Source of the DNA: Erythrobacter sp. AP23
GTDB lineage: Bacteria > Pseudomonadota > Alphaproteobacteria > Sphingomonadales > Sphingomonadaceae
NCBI RefSeq assembly: GCF_001542855.1
Contig: NZ_LNBY01000001.1
Coordinates: forward strand, 434,001-498,000
Length of the DNA: 64,000 nucleotides
Reading direction: 5' to 3'
Positions 61,189 through 64,000 of this stretch are shown here, piece after piece. The number at the start of each line of letters is the position of its first letter. Within the stretch, counting starts at the first letter, position 1. The notes under the pieces are model-generated. The model had not been told where the DNA came from, did not search any database, and was given only the letters and a program-made list of their open reading frames with translations. The position numbers were made by a program, and so were the translations under genes.

Positions 61189-63813
61189 ATGAGAAAGCGC
61201 CCGCTGATCCAGGCCGTCGACCAAACGGCCGATGAAACCCCACCGGAAACTGAAGTTTCCGAAGGGGTTGTCGAACATATCTCGGAGGATCCTGAAGAGG
61301 ATATCGAGGAGGAGTGGGACGAGGAACCACAGCCCGGACGCAGCTTTGCCTGGGTTTTCCCGCTTCTGGCAGTGCTGGCGATCCTCGGTTGGACGGGCTT
61401 CTTCGGCTGGGCGCACCAGAGCGAAATCCTCGCAAAACCCACTCCGCGCGAATTGACGGGCCTGATCGCACAATGGGCGATCCCGGTGCTGCTCGTTGTC
61501 AGTATCTGGCTGCTTGCCATGCGCAATTCGACACGCGAGGCAAAGCGCTTCGCCGAGGTCGCGCAAAATCTGTCGGCGCAATCGGCCGAACTCGAGACCC
61601 GCCTCGCCGTGGTAAACCGCGAACTGAGCCTCGCCCGCGAATTTCTGACCGCGCAGACGAAAGAGCTGGATTATCTGGGCCGGACCGCAACAGATCGGCT
61701 ATCGGAAAATGCCGATCGGTTGCAATCGCTCATCGGAGCGAATGGCGAACAGGTCGAATCGATCGCACGAGTCAGCGTTACCGCGCTGGAAAACATGGAT
61801 AAATTGCGGGACAATCTCCCGGTTATCGCCAATTCCGCAAAAGACGTATCGAACCAAATCGGCGGGGCAGGCCGTGAAGCACAAGCCCAGCTCGACGAGC
61901 TGGTCCATGGGTTCGAGCGACTCAATGAATTCGGCGCGGCGAGCGAGCGACAGGTGGCCTCGCTGCGCAAACGTGTCGACGCGGCGCTCGAAGCGTTTAC
62001 CAAGCAGGCCGAGCAACTGGGCGCGATAACCGAACGACGTTTCGCCGAACTGCGCGAGAACAGCGAGGCGTTTCGCGGCGATCTCGACAGTCGCGAAGTC
62101 GAGGCGCTCGCCTCGATCCGGAACCGCTTCGAGAAGTTACGCAGCGAACTCGACGAGACCGAGACCCAAGCGGCTGCCGAACGTGAGACCGCGATGGATA
62201 GCTTGCAGGAACGCCTTGCAACCCTTCGCAGGGAAACCGCCGAAGCCGCAGAGACAATCCGCGATGGCGAAGCGCACGCACTGACCGCCTGGGCCAGCCA
62301 GGTGGATGCGATGCAGGAGCGGTTGCGTGAAGCCGTTGCCGAGGTCACGCGGATCGACGAAGCGGCGCTAGCTGCGGCCAATACCAAGCTCAAGGAGCTG
62401 TTCGCCGAGGCGGAGACGGTGGACGCCCGCCTGGCCGAACGGAACCGCCTTTTTGCGGAAGAGACGGGTCGGCGACAGGCGGAGCTTTCAGAAGCCGAAG
62501 ATGCGGCGCATTCCAGCATGAGAGACCGGCTTGCCGCGCTCGACGACGTAATCGCCGAGCGACGGGCCGCACAAGCGGAGCAGCTCTCGCTCATGGCGGC
62601 AGAAGGTGAAGAGCTGGGCGAACGGATCGCCGCCTTGGGCACGACTTTCGATTCCGTTGCCGCTCAGGGTCGAATGGCCCGCGACGAACTGTCCGAAGGT
62701 ATCGCTACTCTCGATGCCAAACTGGGGGAGAGCCGCGAGGCTCTGGAGGGAACGGATGCCGCTGTCTCCGCGCTAACCGACGCCAGCGTTCGATTGCTCG
62801 AACTCATCCAGGCGAGTGCCAAGCACAGCCGGGACGAATTGCCGGTGGCGATGGAGGCGAGCGAGGCACGCCTCGCCGAAATCGAGCGGCGCGCAGAGGA
62901 TGTGAAAAGCCTGCTCGACCAGGCAAAGGAAGCGGGCAAAGCGCTCACCGCGAGCATGGACGAAGCTGGCACCCGCAGCCGCGAGGCGATGGCCGAGGTC
63001 GACGAATTTCAGGCGCGTTTCGGCGAAACGGCAGGCGCCCAGGTAGACGGCATCGAACGTCTGCGCGCCAGCGTGGCTGCGCTGGGCGATGAAAGTGCCA
63101 CTGTTTCGGAGCGTACGCAGGGCGAATTGCGCGACGCGATTACCGCGCTCGAAACCAGTGCCCGCGAAGCGCTTGCCGCAATCGAGACCGAACAGGCCGA
63201 GCGGATCGCAGGGATTGCCGGCAAGGTCGGCGAACAGAGCGCAGAGGCGATCGACAAGGCCCTGCGCGACCATACACAGGAAGCGATCACAGCACTCGAT
63301 CGCGCGACCGAACGGTCGGCCGAGGCGGGCCGCGAGGTCATGCGCCAGCTGCGCGACCAACTGGCCAAGGTCAACGAACTTACCGGTAATCTGGAAAACC
63401 GCATTGCGCATGCGCGGGAGCGGGCTAGCGAGGAGGTCGACAACGATTTCTCGCGCCGCGTCGCATTGATAACCGAAAGCCTCAATTCGAACGCGATCGA
63501 CATCGCCAAGGCGCTTTCGACCGAGGTCACCGATACGGCCTGGGCGAGCTATCTTCGCGGCGATCGCGGTATCTTCACCCGCCGCGCAGTGCGCTTGATC
63601 GACAACACCGAGGCGCGCGAAATCGCCGAACTCTACGATGTCGATCCCGATTTCCGCGAGCATGTCAGCCGCTATATTCACGATTTCGAGTCCATGCTGC
63701 GCACCATGCTCTCGACGCGCGACGGAAATGCGGTCAGCGTCACACTGCTGAGCAGCGACATGGGGAAGCTGTACGTCGTGCTGGCGCAAGCACTCGAACG
63801 GCTGCGTCAATAG
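61189..63813 (+). CDS. Large membrane-anchored coiled-coil protein
   Basis: An 874-residue protein. An acidic cytoplasmic start (about residues 20-50), two transmembrane helices (about 55-75 and 90-110), then more than 600 residues of nearly unbroken Ala/Glu/Arg-rich coiled coil (residues about 120-770), and a conserved-looking globular end (NAIDIAKALSTEVTDTAWAS, YLRGDRGIFTRRAVRLID, DPDFREHVSRYIHDFESMLR). It could act as a structural or polarity scaffold at the inner membrane (inference). ATG 61189 chosen; a TTG seven codons upstream is less likely. Divergent from the HPt-like gene with a CtrA-type site between them. Confidence 0.85.
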   Translation: MRKRPLIQAVDQTADETPPETEVSEGVVEHISEDPEEDIEEEWDEEPQPGRSFAWVFPLLAVLAILGWTGFFGWAHQSEILAKPTPRELTGLIAQWAIPVLLVVSIWLLAMRNSTREAKRFAEVAQNLSAQSAELETRLAVVNRELSLAREFLTAQTKELDYLGRTATDRLSENADRLQSLIGANGEQVESIARVSVTALENMDKLRDNLPVIANSAKDVSNQIGGAGREAQAQLDELVHGFERLNEFGAASERQVASLRKRVDAALEAFTKQAEQLGAITERRFAELRENSEAFRGDLDSREVEALASIRNRFEKLRSELDETETQAAAERETAMDSLQERLATLRRETAEAAETIRDGEAHALTAWASQVDAMQERLREAVAEVTRIDEAALAAANTKLKELFAEAETVDARLAERNRLFAEETGRRQAELSEAEDAAHSSMRDRLAALDDVIAERRAAQAEQLSLMAAEGEELGERIAALGTTFDSVAAQGRMARDELSEGIATLDAKLGESREALEGTDAAVSALTDASVRLLELIQASAKHSRDELPVAMEASEARLAEIERRAEDVKSLLDQAKEAGKALTASMDEAGTRSREAMAEVDEFQARFGETAGAQVDGIERLRASVAALGDESATVSERTQGELRDAITALETSAREALAAIETEQAERIAGIAGKVGEQSAEAIDKALRDHTQEAITALDRATERSAEAGREVMRQLRDQLAKVNELTGNLENRIAHARERASEEVDNDFSRRVALITESLNSNAIDIAKALSTEVTDTAWASYLRGDRGIFTRRAVRLIDNTEAREIAELYDVDPDFREHVSRYIHDFESMLRTMLSTRDGNAVSVTLLSSDMGKLYVVLAQALERLRQ

Positions 63814-63817
63814 CGCG

Positions 63818-64000
63818 TCAGGCGTCGGGTCCCCACAGGATCAGGTGATCGACCGTGATCCAGCCATAGATGTAATTGAGCACATAGGCGGTGGTCACGA
63901 CGGCCGCCAGGATCACCGCGCGCAGTAGCAGCCTACCTGGTCGAAATTCGACCGGCGCGCTATCGGCCTGACCGGGCACTTTCTCGACGCCGGCTTCGTC
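63818..64000 (-). CDS. C-terminal end of an unidentified membrane-linked protein
   Basis: Only the last 60 residues lie in the window; the frame is open to base 64000. It has a charged/proline-rich stretch (EAGVEKVPGQADSAPVEFRP), one hydrophobic helix (about LLLRAVILAAVVTTAYVLNYIY) and a short tail DHLILWGPDA. The stop TGA lies four bases past the end of the opposing coiled-coil gene. Too short to name a family. Confidence 0.6.
   Translation of the reverse strand, partial: DEAGVEKVPGQADSAPVEFRPGRLLLRAVILAAVVTTAYVLNYIYGWITVDHLILWGPDA

Noticed and set aside
1..64000. CRISPR arrays, insertion sequences, prophage, rRNA genes
   Set aside because: I looked for spaced direct repeats, transposase motifs, terminal inverted repeats and rRNA-like stretches and saw none.

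Overview
The window is a GC-rich, gene-dense chromosomal segment of an alphaproteobacterium, most likely a sphingomonad of the Erythrobacteraceae (inference from gene order and protein style). The supporting signs are the dusB-ntrB-ntrC-ntrY-ntrX-hfq-hflX string, fused IspDF, a pyruvate dehydrogenase E1 beta with an N-terminal lipoyl domain, the ppiD-trpE...trpGDC-lexA-comEC-gltX-gltA order, and an SOS box of the alphaproteobacterial form GTTC-N7-GTTC. I see no prophage, insertion sequence, CRISPR array or rRNA. There is one tRNA, Arg(CCU). The segment looks like core genome with a few accessory cassettes.

Layout: 1-3.2 kb, metG (5' end cut off), tatD, a PhnP-like hydrolase and a tiny membrane protein in overlapping order. 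3.2-6 kb, a BCCT transporter (minus) and mazG (plus). 6-15.3 kb, one long minus-strand nitrogen/RNA-regulation block (dusB, ntrB, ntrC, ntrY, ntrX, a tandem-domain hfq, hflX). 15.3-18.4 kb, ispDF, cinA, a Coq10/RatA-like protein and lipA. 18.4-21.2 kb, a compact SbtA-like bicarbonate transporter, PII-like protein, beta carbonic anhydrase operon, then an NYN-domain gene. 21.2-29.1 kb, a secreted repeat protein, gyrA, a TauD-type dioxygenase, a YhhN protein, trmFO and an EF-hand protein. 29-32.7 kb, a squalene-synthase-like gene, pdhB, pdhA and ftsB. 32.8-37.7 kb, hppD, a VOC protein, an MscS channel, a haloalkane dehalogenase and an MFS transporter. 37.7-43.3 kb, tRNA-Arg, DUF1178, a Nit-type amidase, glutaredoxin, hsp20 with an RNA thermometer, pyrG, secG and tpiA. 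43.4-57.2 kb, ppiD, the trp genes interrupted by a lipoprotein gene and a proline iminopeptidase gene, then lexA, comEC, gltX, gltA and a small membrane protein. 57.2-64 kb, a poorly characterised signalling-like block: a histidine-kinase-like protein without the phospho-accepting histidine, a helical protein, a nucleotidyltransferase-like membrane protein, an HPt-like protein without its histidine, and a divergent 874-residue coiled-coil membrane protein.

The most interesting regions are: (1) the 57.2-63.8 kb block, whose divergent promoter region carries a perfect TTAA-N7-TTAA CtrA-type box inside the loop of a perfect 13-bp inverted repeat; (2) the two-domain Hfq; (3) the bicarbonate transporter, PII and carbonic anhydrase module; (4) a well-formed ROSE-type thermometer and RpoH-type promoter in front of hsp20; (5) the stacked operator elements in front of lexA. 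Four convergent gene pairs end in a shared CTAG tetranucleotide, so the two stop codons interlock. All family calls come from reading motifs; no database search was possible.
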